Source: a virus. Taken from it: 46,806 bases of DNA. Of the stretch, positions 32,916-41,145 are shown one piece after another (positions within the stretch are counted from its first letter, which is position 1; each line of letters opens with the position of its first letter). The position numbers were made by a program, and so were the translations under genes. The notes beneath the pieces are model-generated. The model saw only the letters and a program-made list of their open reading frames with translations, was not told the DNA's origin and searched no databases. The stretch is from the IMG/VR virus record IMGVR_UViG_3300025887_000036, positions 1 through 46,806 of that record. One strand, given 5' to 3'.

Positions 32916-34744
32916 TGGCAGCAGCAGTATACGCAACAGATTTGTTGACATATAAAGATATGACAACCGTAACGGGTATAGTCGAACCAACTGGAATGCT
33001 ACAATTAAATGGTTCTGGTGAAGTTGATTCGGATTTAGCAATTTACGGTACTGTGTGTGTATCCGAGGCTATGAGAAAATCAGGTTTAGGTGCTTTGGTT
33101 TATACGGGAACACAACCAACTTGGACTGCTGGTGAAACTTGTTATTTTGTGTGGTTTAAATGGTTCGCACCAAACGCATTGGGTACAAAAGCACAAGGTG
33201 GTTTACGAATGTTGGTTGGTAATACGAGTGCAAATTACAGAGGATGGTACGTGGGTGGTTCAGGGACTTATGCATATGGTGGTTGGTTAAACTTTGTAGT
33301 AGACCCAACAGAAACGGGATTAGCGACTCAAACACAGGGTTCACCAAACACAACATATAATACCATTGGTGTGGGTGTTAACTGCCCAACACAATCACCA
33401 GCAAAGGGTAACTCATATACAATAGATATAATCAGATATGGTAGGGGTGAAGTACGATTTACCAACGGAGATTTGGCAAATGGGTATGCAACTTTCGATG
33501 AAATGGCGGTAGTAAATGATAATCCAACAACTGGGCGTTGGGGATTGTTTCAAGATGTAGGTGGTTCATATTTATGGAAAGGGTTGATGAGTTTAGGGTT
33601 GTCAGGTACTTTGGTAGATATGAGAGATTCCAACGTTGTAATAAATATTGAAGATACCGAAATGGTTTCAACTTCATTTAATAGAATAGAAGTTAATAAC
33701 GCATCATCAAATGTATTATGGGAATCCATAAATATATCAGCTTTAGGTACTCGTTCTAAAGGTGAGTTTGAAATGATTGATAACGCTGGATTTACTGTTG
33801 ACACTTGCACTTTTACTGATATGAGTACTTTTATATTTCAATCTAATGCGGTAATTAATAACGTATCATTTATTAGATGTGAGTTAGTTACCCAAGGTGG
33901 GTCAACAATAGACCAGTCAACTTTCGATAATTGTACTGCATCTGCGTCAGTATTATCAACCGATTTAGGGCTAATTACCGATTGTTCATTTATTAGTGAT
34001 GGTTCTAATCACGCTGTAGAATTGAATACTGTTGGTGATGGTACAATGGATTGGGATAATACATTAGAAGGTTATGTGGTTGGAGTTTCAGCTTCGCCAG
34101 CTTCTACAAGTTCAACAGGAAATGAAGCGATATACGTAAACGTGGGTTCTGGTACATTAACTATTAATGTTGGAGCTGGATATACTATACCATCAATTAG
34201 AACTGCTGGGGCGACTGTAAATGTGGTTGCGGGGCAAGTTACAACAACAATAACTGTAACAGATATTTCAACTGGATTGGCAGTTAATGCAGCTAGAGTG
34301 GCTGTCGGAGCTTTTTCTGGTGGTTCAGAGAATTATCGAGAAAGTGTGACAATCACCAATGCGGCTACAACAGCAACAGTAACACATACAGCACATGGTT
34401 TAACAACTGGTGATAAAGTTAATATAATAGGTGCTACCTTAGATGAATATAACGGAATTAAAACGATTACGGTCACAACGGTAAATGCTTATACATACAC
34501 AACATCTGGTAGTCCAACATCTCCAGCAGTTGGGACAATCACATCTACCACTATATTTGTAGATGGGGTTACTAACGCTTCTGGTGTGATAACAGATACT
34601 AGGTCAATAGCTTCGTCTCAACCCATTAGAGGTAGGGTAAGAAGAGCAACAACGGGTGATTTATATAAAACGTCACCAATAAGTGCTACAATAGATAATA
34701 TATCAGGGTTGAACCTAAATGTTCAAATGATTCCTGATGAGTAA
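32915..34744 (+). CDS. Beta-rich virion surface protein
   Basis: The first half of this 609-residue protein contains a lectin-like segment (TCYFVWFKWFAPNA, then YTIDIIRYGRGEVRF). Residues about 220-370 look like a beta-helix with short repeated turns (VNNASSNVLWESINIS, FTVDTCTFTDMSTFIFQSNA). The C-terminus includes an Ig-like part with VTHTAHGLTTGDKVNI, a motif common in phage surface proteins, and a final beta domain. It starts at the stop of the YkgJ-type gene. It probably decorates the virion or contacts the host. No enzyme active site is evident. Confidence 0.55.
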   Translation: MAAAVYATDLLTYKDMTTVTGIVEPTGMLQLNGSGEVDSDLAIYGTVCVSEAMRKSGLGALVYTGTQPTWTAGETCYFVWFKWFAPNALGTKAQGGLRMLVGNTSANYRGWYVGGSGTYAYGGWLNFVVDPTETGLATQTQGSPNTTYNTIGVGVNCPTQSPAKGNSYTIDIIRYGRGEVRFTNGDLANGYATFDEMAVVNDNPTTGRWGLFQDVGGSYLWKGLMSLGLSGTLVDMRDSNVVINIEDTEMVSTSFNRIEVNNASSNVLWESINISALGTRSKGEFEMIDNAGFTVDTCTFTDMSTFIFQSNAVINNVSFIRCELVTQGGSTIDQSTFDNCTASASVLSTDLGLITDCSFISDGSNHAVELNTVGDGTMDWDNTLEGYVVGVSASPASTSSTGNEAIYVNVGSGTLTINVGAGYTIPSIRTAGATVNVVAGQVTTTITVTDISTGLAVNAARVAVGAFSGGSENYRESVTITNAATTATVTHTAHGLTTGDKVNIIGATLDEYNGIKTITVTTVNAYTYTTSGSPTSPAVGTITSTTIFVDGVTNASGVITDTRSIASSQPIRGRVRRATTGDLYKTSPISATIDNISGLNLNVQMIPDE

Positions 34745-34758
34745 AAAATTAAAAAATT

Positions 34759-35100
34759 ATGGAAGATAAAAATATGGAACATTTAATTAAATCAGAACAT
34801 ATCGAAGATGATATCAAAGATGATTTATTATTGGATATTGAAGAATTAAGGTATAAGCATATCGTACTTAGAAATTTACAAAAAACTGCAATATTAGCGA
34901 TTGAAAAATTAGAAGTTAAAGAAGTCGATTTAACAAACGAGATTATTAAGTTAAAGGAATCTATAACATCCTTAACTGAAACTAATATCATTAACCAAAA
35001 GTTAATGATTGGTGCATTAACTAACAATAATGATATGAAAGAAGATTATAGGAATAGAATACAAAATTTAGAACAAGAATTATTAAAATTCAAACAATAA
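34759..35100 (+). CDS. Small coiled-coil protein
   Basis: This 113-residue protein is highly charged and predicted to be nearly all helical, with heptad-like spacing of Leu, Ile and Val from about residue 22 to the end (for example LRNLQKTAILAIEKLEVKEV and IQNLEQELLKFK). It has no cysteines, signal peptide or membrane segment. It lies between two large beta-rich virion genes, so a trimerisation, scaffold or assembly-helper function would fit. I do not recognise a family. Confidence 0.5.
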   Translation: MEDKNMEHLIKSEHIEDDIKDDLLLDIEELRYKHIVLRNLQKTAILAIEKLEVKEVDLTNEIIKLKESITSLTETNIINQKLMIGALTNNNDMKEDYRNRIQNLEQELLKFKQ

Positions 35101-35110
35101 TAAAAAGTAA

Positions 35111-37069
35111 ATGGCAATAACAATAACTTGGTCAACTAGAGTAATTAATATTCCTAAAGCTGATTTAACTCTAAAGCAAACAACACCGATTGAAATTAGA
35201 GAATTAAATATCAACGATTTTAGGTTAACATTAAAGGCTTTAGAAGATAATGAAGATGGAATAGCGTACCCTAATACCCATGTACATAATACTGAGGTAT
35301 TATTGGGTGGTATTGTATATGCTAGAGTTATTGAAATTATTAATGGTTATACCATGACATTTGAAGATGGTCAATATGCTGTTAATTTAATTGGGGCAAA
35401 TAGTAATCTTGGTGATGTGGTTAATTTAAATCAAGTTTCTATTCGTTCAGCGAATGCTGCTGGTCTTATTTCCAATCAAGCGATTGAATTTTCTTCATAT
35501 AACGGTGGGGTAACACTAGATTTTATTAACGGAACGAATGGAACTGTTTTCCCTAGAGGTACACCGCAATTACCTGTTAATAACGTACCTGATGCCGTAT
35601 TGATTGCCGAGTTAAGGGGGTTTAATACAATTTACGTAAGGGGTGATTATACTTTTGATACTGGAGATAATTTAGAGGGTTATATTATTATTGGTCAATC
35701 AGCAGAAAAAACTTTTCTAACGTTTAATACGGGTGCATTAATAAGTGAAATTAATTTATTCAACGCAACAATTACTGGTGTATTCGATAATTCAGCCAAC
35801 TTTAATGATTCACATATCATCGATGTCGAGACCGTTGAGGGGACGTTTCAACGTTGTATATTAGAGGGTATAATTACTTTAGGTAGTCTTAGTGGTCTTA
35901 CGTCATTCATAGATTGTAATGATGGGTTGGTTCTTGATGGGAATTCACCTGCAATTGATTTTAATGGTGGTGGAAATAGTTTAGCTATCAGAAATTATTC
36001 TGGTGATATCCATTTAAGAAATAAAAGTGGTCTTGAAAATGTTGAGATTAATATTGCCACTGGTGGGCATATTACGCTAGAGAATACGATTACTGGCGGT
36101 AATATTAGAATTACTGGGATAGCCGAAGTAACGGACAATTCAACAGGTACTACTTTGGTAGATGTGACACATGTAATTTTTCCTGACCAATTACAATTAG
36201 CAGCATTCAATGGTCATATCACCCTAAATACCAATAGTAGCGAAAGTGGTACTAAATTCCCCCTTGGAACGATTCAGCACCCAGTTAATAATATAGTTGA
36301 TGCATTAACAATATTAAATACTCGTGGGTTACATGAAATATTATTTGAAGGTACGCTATCTCTTACAGATATAGATGTCTCTGATATAACATTAATTGGT
36401 GAAAATAATTTAAATAGCTTTGTATTGTTTGTATCAGGTAATACTACCAATAGGACCACCATTAAAAATACCATAGTATCTGGTGAGTTTGGTGGTTATT
36501 TATTTATTGACGGTTGTGCCTTGCAAAACATATCGAATGTTGGTTCTACAGTTTTCCCAACAATATTTAGGGATTGTATAGTTAGGGGTGATGTGGGCGT
36601 TACACCAGCGATTCAATTAAATAACATTGTTGGTGGTCAAAATATACATCTCATTAATTGTGTTAGTGGTGTACCAGGTCAGGGTACTGTGACATTGGAT
36701 GTTAACAATTCAGATATACCAATAGCATTTAGAAAATATGGTGGTGGTGTTAAATTGATAAATATTACGGGGGCACAAGATAACACATTTGAATTCGACC
36801 AAGGGCAAATCGTGATAGATAGTTCTTGTACTAGTGGTAAAGTTAGGTTAGGTGGTATTTATAAATTAACTGATAATGGAGCCCTAACAATAGAAGAAAG
36901 AAATAAAAGTATCTCGGATGCAGTTTGGGATGAAAACGTTATAAGTGGTCACACTACTACAGATTCAGCTGGGAAAGTATTATCTGATATCACATCAAAA
37001 AGTGATGATATTCAACATTCAGTTAATGTTAATTCTGAATTATTAAAACTCAAACCAAATAACCCATAA
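35111..37069 (+). CDS. Beta-helix virion protein with a duplicated module
   Basis: This 652-residue protein carries two related modules. The first begins near NGTNGTVFPRGTPQLPVNNV and RGFNTIYVRGD (about residues 138-185). The second begins near SGTKFPLGTIQHPVNN and RGLHEILFEG (about 380-420). Each is followed by repeated short strands with FxDC and ITGxxx turns typical of a right-handed beta-helix. The N-terminal 130 residues are a separate domain, and the C-terminal 50 (ISDAVWDENVISGH onward) resemble an attachment tail. I recall related phage proteins annotated only as structural. It is the last gene before the sheath promoter region. Confidence 0.6.
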   Translation: MAITITWSTRVINIPKADLTLKQTTPIEIRELNINDFRLTLKALEDNEDGIAYPNTHVHNTEVLLGGIVYARVIEIINGYTMTFEDGQYAVNLIGANSNLGDVVNLNQVSIRSANAAGLISNQAIEFSSYNGGVTLDFINGTNGTVFPRGTPQLPVNNVPDAVLIAELRGFNTIYVRGDYTFDTGDNLEGYIIIGQSAEKTFLTFNTGALISEINLFNATITGVFDNSANFNDSHIIDVETVEGTFQRCILEGIITLGSLSGLTSFIDCNDGLVLDGNSPAIDFNGGGNSLAIRNYSGDIHLRNKSGLENVEINIATGGHITLENTITGGNIRITGIAEVTDNSTGTTLVDVTHVIFPDQLQLAAFNGHITLNTNSSESGTKFPLGTIQHPVNNIVDALTILNTRGLHEILFEGTLSLTDIDVSDITLIGENNLNSFVLFVSGNTTNRTTIKNTIVSGEFGGYLFIDGCALQNISNVGSTVFPTIFRDCIVRGDVGVTPAIQLNNIVGGQNIHLINCVSGVPGQGTVTLDVNNSDIPIAFRKYGGGVKLINITGAQDNTFEFDQGQIVIDSSCTSGKVRLGGIYKLTDNGALTIEERNKSISDAVWDENVISGHTTTDSAGKVLSDITSKSDDIQHSVNVNSELLKLKPNNP

Positions 37070-37077
37070 TTATTTCA

Positions 37078-37089
37078 TATTTATATAAG
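37078..37089 (+). promoter_or_regulatory. TATTTATATAAG box with no plus-strand gene downstream
   Basis: This resembles the recurring box but is followed by the 3' end of a minus-strand gene and about 300 bases without a plus-strand gene. It may be a remnant or chance match. Confidence 0.2.
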
Positions 37090-37094
37090 TGAGG

Positions 37095-37244
37095 TTATTC
37101 ACCGTATAAGTCAGTTGGTTTTTTACAAGTATCTTTAATTATTTTCTCAACAAAGCCGAACATTTTTAATCCATGTTCTTCACAATAATCTTTTAATATT
37201 TTGTGAGTTGTAGGAGTTATTTTTAAGTTTTTAGACCGCTTCAT
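37095..37244 (-). CDS. Ribbon-helix-helix-like small regulator
   Basis: A 49-codon minus-strand ORF sits in the 321-bp gap before the sheath gene. After a basic start (MKRSK), it has a strand-like LKIT, then THKILKDYCEEHGLKMFGFV and EKIIKDTC. This is the strand, helix, turn, helix plan of Arc/CopG-type DNA-binding proteins, which bind as dimers to paired sites. It is the only minus-strand gene in the right-hand half of the window after 26.8 kb. Tandem 11-bp direct repeats lie 17 bases upstream of its start and a 10-bp inverted repeat a little further on, as expected for autoregulation. RHH identity is inferred from pattern only; two cysteines and the short length leave room for a different small helical protein. 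Confidence 0.6.
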   Translation of the reverse strand: MKRSKNLKITPTTHKILKDYCEEHGLKMFGFVEKIIKDTCKKPTDLYGE

Positions 37245-37260
37245 AAGGCTTTTCTATATA

Positions 37261-37282
37261 AGTATGACAAAAGTATGACAAA
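37261..37282. promoter_or_regulatory. Tandem 11-bp direct repeat, possible RHH binding site
   Basis: AGTATGACAAA occurs twice head to tail, starting 17 bases upstream of the RHH-like start codon. An 11-bp period puts both copies on one face of the helix, the usual spacing for cooperative RHH dimers. Confidence 0.55.
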
Positions 37283-37293
37283 AAACCTACTAA

Positions 37294-37318
37294 TTATGAT
37301 GTATTACATACATCATAA
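37294..37318. promoter_or_regulatory. Inverted repeat between RHH-like gene and sheath gene
   Basis: TTATGATGTA and TACATCATAA are perfect 10-bp arms around a TTACA spacer, 50 bases upstream of the RHH-like ATG and about 73 before the sheath ATG. It could be an operator acting on either promoter. Confidence 0.55.
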
Positions 37319-37340
37319 AAACTTTTGGTAAAAAATTACA

Positions 37341-37358
37341 TATTTATTTAGAAATAAG
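37341..37358 (+). promoter_or_regulatory. Candidate promoter box of the tail sheath gene
   Basis: TATTTATTTAGAAATAAG is a variant of the recurring box, about 33 bases before the sheath ATG, followed by an A-rich leader without a Shine-Dalgarno sequence. Confidence 0.4.
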
Positions 37359-37390
37359 TAATTACAACAAAAAAAATAAAAATAATTTAA

Positions 37391-39796
37391 ATGAGTTCTA
37401 ACAATAGAGTATTCGTAAGCCCAGGAGTTTATACTTCAGAAAAAGATTTATCATTCGTAACACGTCAAGTTGGTGTAACAACATTGGGGTTAGTTGGTGA
37501 GACCACAAAAGGTCCAGCTTTCCAACCAATATTTGTTTCTGACTTTAACGAGTTCAAATCATTCTTTGGTGGGTTAAACGCAACAAAAGTTACCGACACT
37601 GGTTACCCAAAATATGAATTGCCATATATAGCAAAATCATATTTTACAAAATCAAATCAACTTTATGTAACAAGAGTTTTAGGTTTTTCAGGATATGATG
37701 CTGGACAATCTTGGGCTATAACAGCCGATAATAACCAAGTAATAGCACTTTTAAGAAGTAGAGCTTCTTATGACGCTTCTGAAAACCTAATTTGGGGTAC
37801 AAGTGATTTATCAATTGACCCAACTTTAACTGGTTCAACAACTGACGCTAAAGCAGATTTCACTCTTAGTGGTTCTGGGTTTTCTTATACAGTTTCACTT
37901 GATTCTACAAAGAAAAGTTTCATTACTAGAGTATTAGGAACTAAAGCTGATGTTGGTCAAGCCCCTATTTATGTTGAAGAAATTTATTCTAATATGTTAG
38001 AAGAATTAATCACTAATGTAGAAATAACTGGATTAAGTACAACTTTGGTTGATAATGGAACTACATTTTCTGATTACAAAACTGAATATTTACCAGCTGT
38101 TACACCATGGGTTATCTCAGAGGTTAATGGTGAGGTTATTAAAAAATTATTTAGATTAATTACAATTTCTGATGGTACTTCTGCAAATTCAGAAGTTAAA
38201 ATTTCTATCGAAAATATTAAACCTGACGCTAGAGAATTCGATGTTAGAGTTAGAGCATTTTACGATACTGACGCAAATCCAATTACATTAGAAAGATATT
38301 CTAGATGTACTATGGACCCAACTTCTGATAATTTTATTGGTAGAAGAATCGGTACGTTAGATGGTTTTTACGCATCTAATTCAAATTACGTATTACTTGA
38401 ATTGGATATTGATGAAGATACATCAACTTCATTTCCAGCTGGTTTCACAGGTTTACCTGCAAGGGTTTACAGTGGTGGTGAATTAGCACCTTCAATTAAC
38501 TATAATACCGAATACTTACCTTACTCTAAAATTAGAAAAATCTATTTAGGTTTATCTGATACTGTAGGTATTGACCAAAATTTCTTTAACTACTTAGGTA
38601 CTGATATTACGGTAACAAGTGGTATGACTAATGGATTCCATATGGATATCGATGCGAGTGGATTGACAGTCAATGGTTCTATATTAGACGCTGGTCTTTA
38701 TCCATTTAAAACTGACGATGATTTAGATTTAACTGGCACTACTTATAATAAAATTTATTCAAGAAAATTCACGATGGCACCTTACGGTGGTTTTGATGGA
38801 TGGGATATATATAGAGATGGTAGAACTAATACCGACACTTACGCTAAAGGTCAAACTAAAAGTGATTTAGCTGAATCTAGTGGTGCGATTGATATAAAAA
38901 TAACAAGTACTGGTGACGAAGGAACTACTTCTGATTACTATGCTTATTTTGAAGCAATTAACACTTTCAATAACCCTGAAGCAATTAACATTAATGTATT
39001 AGCAACACCAGGTATTGATACTTTAAATAATACAAATTTAGTTGACGCTACTATTGAAATGGTAGAAGAAAAAAGATGTGATTCAATATATATTGCAACA
39101 ACACCAGATTATGAAAATGAAGCGGTGATTGAGGTTGATGATTTAGTTAATAGATTAGATAACACAGGAATAGATAGTAACTATACTGCAACATACTGGC
39201 CTTGGATACAAGTAAAAGATAGTGATAATGAAGTATTAGTTTACTTACCACCAACTAGAGATGTTGTTAGAAACATTGCATTAACTGATAATGTATCATT
39301 CCCATGGTTTGCTGTGGCGGGTGTTCAAAGAGGTGTTGTAAGTGGTATCAAAGCAAGAAAAAAATTAACTTTAGATGAAAGAGATACATTGTATGAGGGT
39401 AGAATTAACCCAATCGCAACGTTTGCTTCTGAAGGTTTAATTATATTTGGTAATAAAAACTTACAAGTTAAAGAAACTGCATTAAACAGACTTAACGTTA
39501 GAAGATTATTATTACAAGCTAGAAAATTAATTTCTGCTGTATCAATAAGATTATTATTTGAACAAAATGATGAGGTAGTAAGAAATCAATTCAAGTCATT
39601 GGTTAACCCAATTCTTGAAAACATTAGAAGTGAAAGAGGTCTTACAGATTTCCGTGTGGAAGTTGATACTTCACCAGAATCAATTGATAGAGGTGAGTTA
39701 AATGGTAGAATTTTCATCAAACCAACTAGAGCTTTAGAGTTCATAACTGTTGAATTTGTTGTAATGAATACTGGTGCTTCTTTTGAAGACGTATAA
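37391..39796 (+). CDS. 18: Contractile tail sheath protein (T4 gp18-like)
   Basis: This 801-residue protein forms the contractile sheath around the tail tube. The N-terminus has SPGVYTSEKDLSF, then LGLVGETTKGPAFQP and the DFNEFKSFFGGLN segment typical of sheath proteins. The C-terminal third has the conserved core: WFAVAGVQRG, ARKKLTLDERDTLYEGRINP, LNRLNVRRLLL, and the closing region with VNPILENIRSERGLTDFRV. It is longer than T4 gp18 (659 residues); the extra length lies in the middle variable surface domains. The tube gene follows, the normal sheath-tube order. A divergent regulatory gene and operator-like repeats lie upstream. Confidence 0.95.
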   Translation: MSSNNRVFVSPGVYTSEKDLSFVTRQVGVTTLGLVGETTKGPAFQPIFVSDFNEFKSFFGGLNATKVTDTGYPKYELPYIAKSYFTKSNQLYVTRVLGFSGYDAGQSWAITADNNQVIALLRSRASYDASENLIWGTSDLSIDPTLTGSTTDAKADFTLSGSGFSYTVSLDSTKKSFITRVLGTKADVGQAPIYVEEIYSNMLEELITNVEITGLSTTLVDNGTTFSDYKTEYLPAVTPWVISEVNGEVIKKLFRLITISDGTSANSEVKISIENIKPDAREFDVRVRAFYDTDANPITLERYSRCTMDPTSDNFIGRRIGTLDGFYASNSNYVLLELDIDEDTSTSFPAGFTGLPARVYSGGELAPSINYNTEYLPYSKIRKIYLGLSDTVGIDQNFFNYLGTDITVTSGMTNGFHMDIDASGLTVNGSILDAGLYPFKTDDDLDLTGTTYNKIYSRKFTMAPYGGFDGWDIYRDGRTNTDTYAKGQTKSDLAESSGAIDIKITSTGDEGTTSDYYAYFEAINTFNNPEAININVLATPGIDTLNNTNLVDATIEMVEEKRCDSIYIATTPDYENEAVIEVDDLVNRLDNTGIDSNYTATYWPWIQVKDSDNEVLVYLPPTRDVVRNIALTDNVSFPWFAVAGVQRGVVSGIKARKKLTLDERDTLYEGRINPIATFASEGLIIFGNKNLQVKETALNRLNVRRLLLQARKLISAVSIRLLFEQNDEVVRNQFKSLVNPILENIRSERGLTDFRVEVDTSPESIDRGELNGRIFIKPTRALEFITVEFVVMNTGASFEDV

Positions 39797-39806
39797 AAAA
39801 AATATA

Positions 39807-39840
39807 ATATGTAAGGGAAAATAAATCTTTCCTTACATAT
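39807..39840 (+). terminator. Hairpin after the sheath gene, probable terminator or processing site
   Basis: ATATGTAAGGGAAA pairs with TTTCCTTACATAT, with one bulged G, around a short loop. The T run afterwards is weak (TTATTATT), so it may attenuate or protect the mRNA end rather than fully terminate. Confidence 0.55.
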
Positions 39841-39855
39841 TTATTATTAAATAAA
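39838..39855 (+). promoter_or_regulatory. Candidate promoter box of the tail tube gene
   Basis: TATTTATTATTAAATAAA, a variant of the recurring box, begins in the 3' arm of the hairpin and ends 27 bases before the tube ATG. Confidence 0.4.
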
Positions 39856-39882
39856 CAATTTAAAAATTAAAACAAAAATATT

Positions 39883-40371
39883 ATGAGTGATTTACTAATG
39901 AAAATGCCAGTACCTTATGAGCCAAAGAAAAAGAATAGATGGTTAATGAGATTTCCAGCTGAATTAGGTATTCAACAATGGTGGTTATCTAGCGCATCAC
40001 GTCCTTCAATTACGCAAGGCGAAGTTGAAATACCATTCTTAAACACATCAACGTGGGTTATTGGTAGATTTACATGGGAAACTATTGAAGTAGTGTTTAG
40101 AGACGCTATTGGACCATCTACATCTCAAGCTATTATGGAATGGGTTAGATTACAATCTGAATCTGTAACAGGTAGACAAGGTTATGCTGCTGGATATAAA
40201 AAAGATGTTGAAATAGAAATGTTAGACCCAACTGGAGTTGTTGTTGAGAAATGGCAATTACAAGGGACTATGTTAACCAACGTTGGATTTGGTGATTTAT
40301 CAATGGAAGATGATGGGATAGCTGAAGTTAACGCAACATTAAGATTTGATAGAGCAATTTTATTATTCTAA
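39883..40371 (+). CDS. 19: Tail tube protein (T4 gp19-like)
   Basis: This 162-residue protein matches the size of T4 gp19 (163 residues) and follows the sheath gene. Recognisable blocks are KKNRWLMRFP near 17-26, VEIPFLNTSTWVIGRFTWE near 47-66, and ELDPTG-like EMLDPTGVVVEKWQLQGTML near 112-131, with a closing beta strand VNATLRFDRAILLF. It stacks as hexameric rings to form the inner conduit for DNA. The order sheath then tube is the usual one in T4-like phages, and its own promoter-like box allows separate expression levels. Confidence 0.93.
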   Translation: MSDLLMKMPVPYEPKKKNRWLMRFPAELGIQQWWLSSASRPSITQGEVEIPFLNTSTWVIGRFTWETIEVVFRDAIGPSTSQAIMEWVRLQSESVTGRQGYAAGYKKDVEIEMLDPTGVVVEKWQLQGTMLTNVGFGDLSMEDDGIAEVNATLRFDRAILLF

Positions 40372-40398
40372 ATAATTATAAAAATTAAATAAAGATAA

Positions 40399-40548
40399 AT
40401 GGAGATACAAAATATTTTAGGAATAGCATGTATAGCACTAGTACTTGGGGTTATAATTTATAAAAGGGTCACTAGAGGTGAAACTTTAAAAGATATATAT
40501 GAAGATATTGATAATCAAGAAATTGAAGAACAAGAAAAATTAAAATAA
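40399..40548 (+). CDS. Single-pass membrane microprotein
   Basis: This 49-residue ORF starts 27 bases after the tube stop with an A-rich leader (AAATAAAGATAAATG). Residues 5-21 are hydrophobic (NILGIACIALVLGVIIY) and are followed by KR, giving an N-out, C-in single membrane helix. The rest is an acidic, helical tail (DIYEDIDNQEIEEQEKLK). A strong terminator follows at once. I do not recognise a family. Small membrane proteins in phages can be holin-like, lysis-control or host-inhibitory proteins; nothing here decides. Confidence 0.55.
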   Translation: MEIQNILGIACIALVLGVIIYKRVTRGETLKDIYEDIDNQEIEEQEKLK

Positions 40549-40582
40549 ACGGTTTAGGACCGATTATAGTCTAACGGCTATT

Positions 40583-40620
40583 AAAACCACTTAAGTTTCG
40601 CTACTAAAGTGGTTTTTTTT
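40583..40620 (+). terminator. Rho-independent terminator
   Basis: AAAACCACTT pairs with AAGTGGTTTT and is followed by Ts through 40620. It closes the sheath-tube-microprotein unit. Confidence 0.88.
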
Positions 40621-40631
40621 ATTTAATAAAC

Positions 40632-40642
40632 TATTTATAATT
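40632..40642 (+). promoter_or_regulatory. Candidate phage promoter box (TATTTATAATT)
   Basis: This copy lies immediately before the ATG at 40643 and just after the terminator, so the next operon would start here. If it works as a promoter the transcript would be nearly leaderless. Confidence 0.4.
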
Positions 40643-40987
40643 ATGAAGATACCAATAATTAAATACAACGACAACTTTTTAAAAAACCTTAGCATTTTTA
40701 TGTCAATAGGTGGAATTACATTATTCCCATTTATAATCTTACGTGAGAAGTATAAAAATAACCCAAAAAATATAATTAGACATGAAAGTATTCATATAAA
40801 ACAACAAATTGAAATGTTGGTAATACCATTTTATGTTTTTTATACATTAGAGTGGTTTATTAAATTATTTATATTTGGTACTAAAGCATATCAAAACCTT
40901 TCTTTTGAAAGAGAGGCTAAAACAAATGAAGGAAACCCAGATTATCTTAAAACTAGAAAATTCTGGGCATGGGTTAAATATTTATAA
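40643..40987 (+). CDS. Membrane HExxH protein, putative zinc metallopeptidase
   Basis: This 114-residue protein has two hydrophobic segments (about 14-33 and 57-80) and a zinc-binding HESIH motif at 47-51 between them, in RHESIHIKQQIE. A downstream SFEREAKTNE (87-96) could give the third ligand, as in gluzincins (HExxH...E). Proteins with HE.IH..QQ.E...I.FY..Y..E and a terminal FEREA..NE..YL are, to my knowledge, common in Bacteroidota. This suggests acquisition from a host and supports that host assignment. It follows a terminator and begins the operon leading to the leader-sharing genes. Activity and substrate are unproven. Confidence 0.6.
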   Translation: MKIPIIKYNDNFLKNLSIFMSIGGITLFPFIILREKYKNNPKNIIRHESIHIKQQIEMLVIPFYVFYTLEWFIKLFIFGTKAYQNLSFEREAKTNEGNPDYLKTRKFWAWVKYL

Positions 40988-40992
40988 AAGTT

Positions 40993-41145
40993 ATGAGAAG
41001 ACAAGATAAAAAAACGGCTATGGTGGAAGCTAATAAGCGTTTTCAAGAAAGGGTTAATGCCGAAGACCCAACGATTCAGGAGAAAAAAATAGAGTATACA
41101 TATGTTCCAGACATATTTCCTGAATTATCTAGAATGTTAAAATAA
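40993..41145 (+). CDS. Short member of a leader-sharing gene trio
   Basis: This 50-residue ORF begins MRRQDKKTAMVEANKRFQER, the same N-terminal pattern as the next two genes. The remainder is short (NAEDPTIQEKKIEYTYVPDI then PELSRMLK) and has no recognisable domain. Its stop shares a base with the next start (TAATG), and five bases separate it from the HExxH gene, so all are likely one operon. It may be the minimal carrier of the leader. Confidence 0.6.
   Translation: MRRQDKKTAMVEANKRFQERVNAEDPTIQEKKIEYTYVPDIFPELSRMLK

Noticed and set aside
40549-40582. Possible small structured RNA before the terminator
   Set aside because: Short complementary pieces (CCG with CGG, TAG with CTA) are present, but no convincing tRNA or riboswitch fold can be drawn; it is probably part of the 3' end before the terminator.
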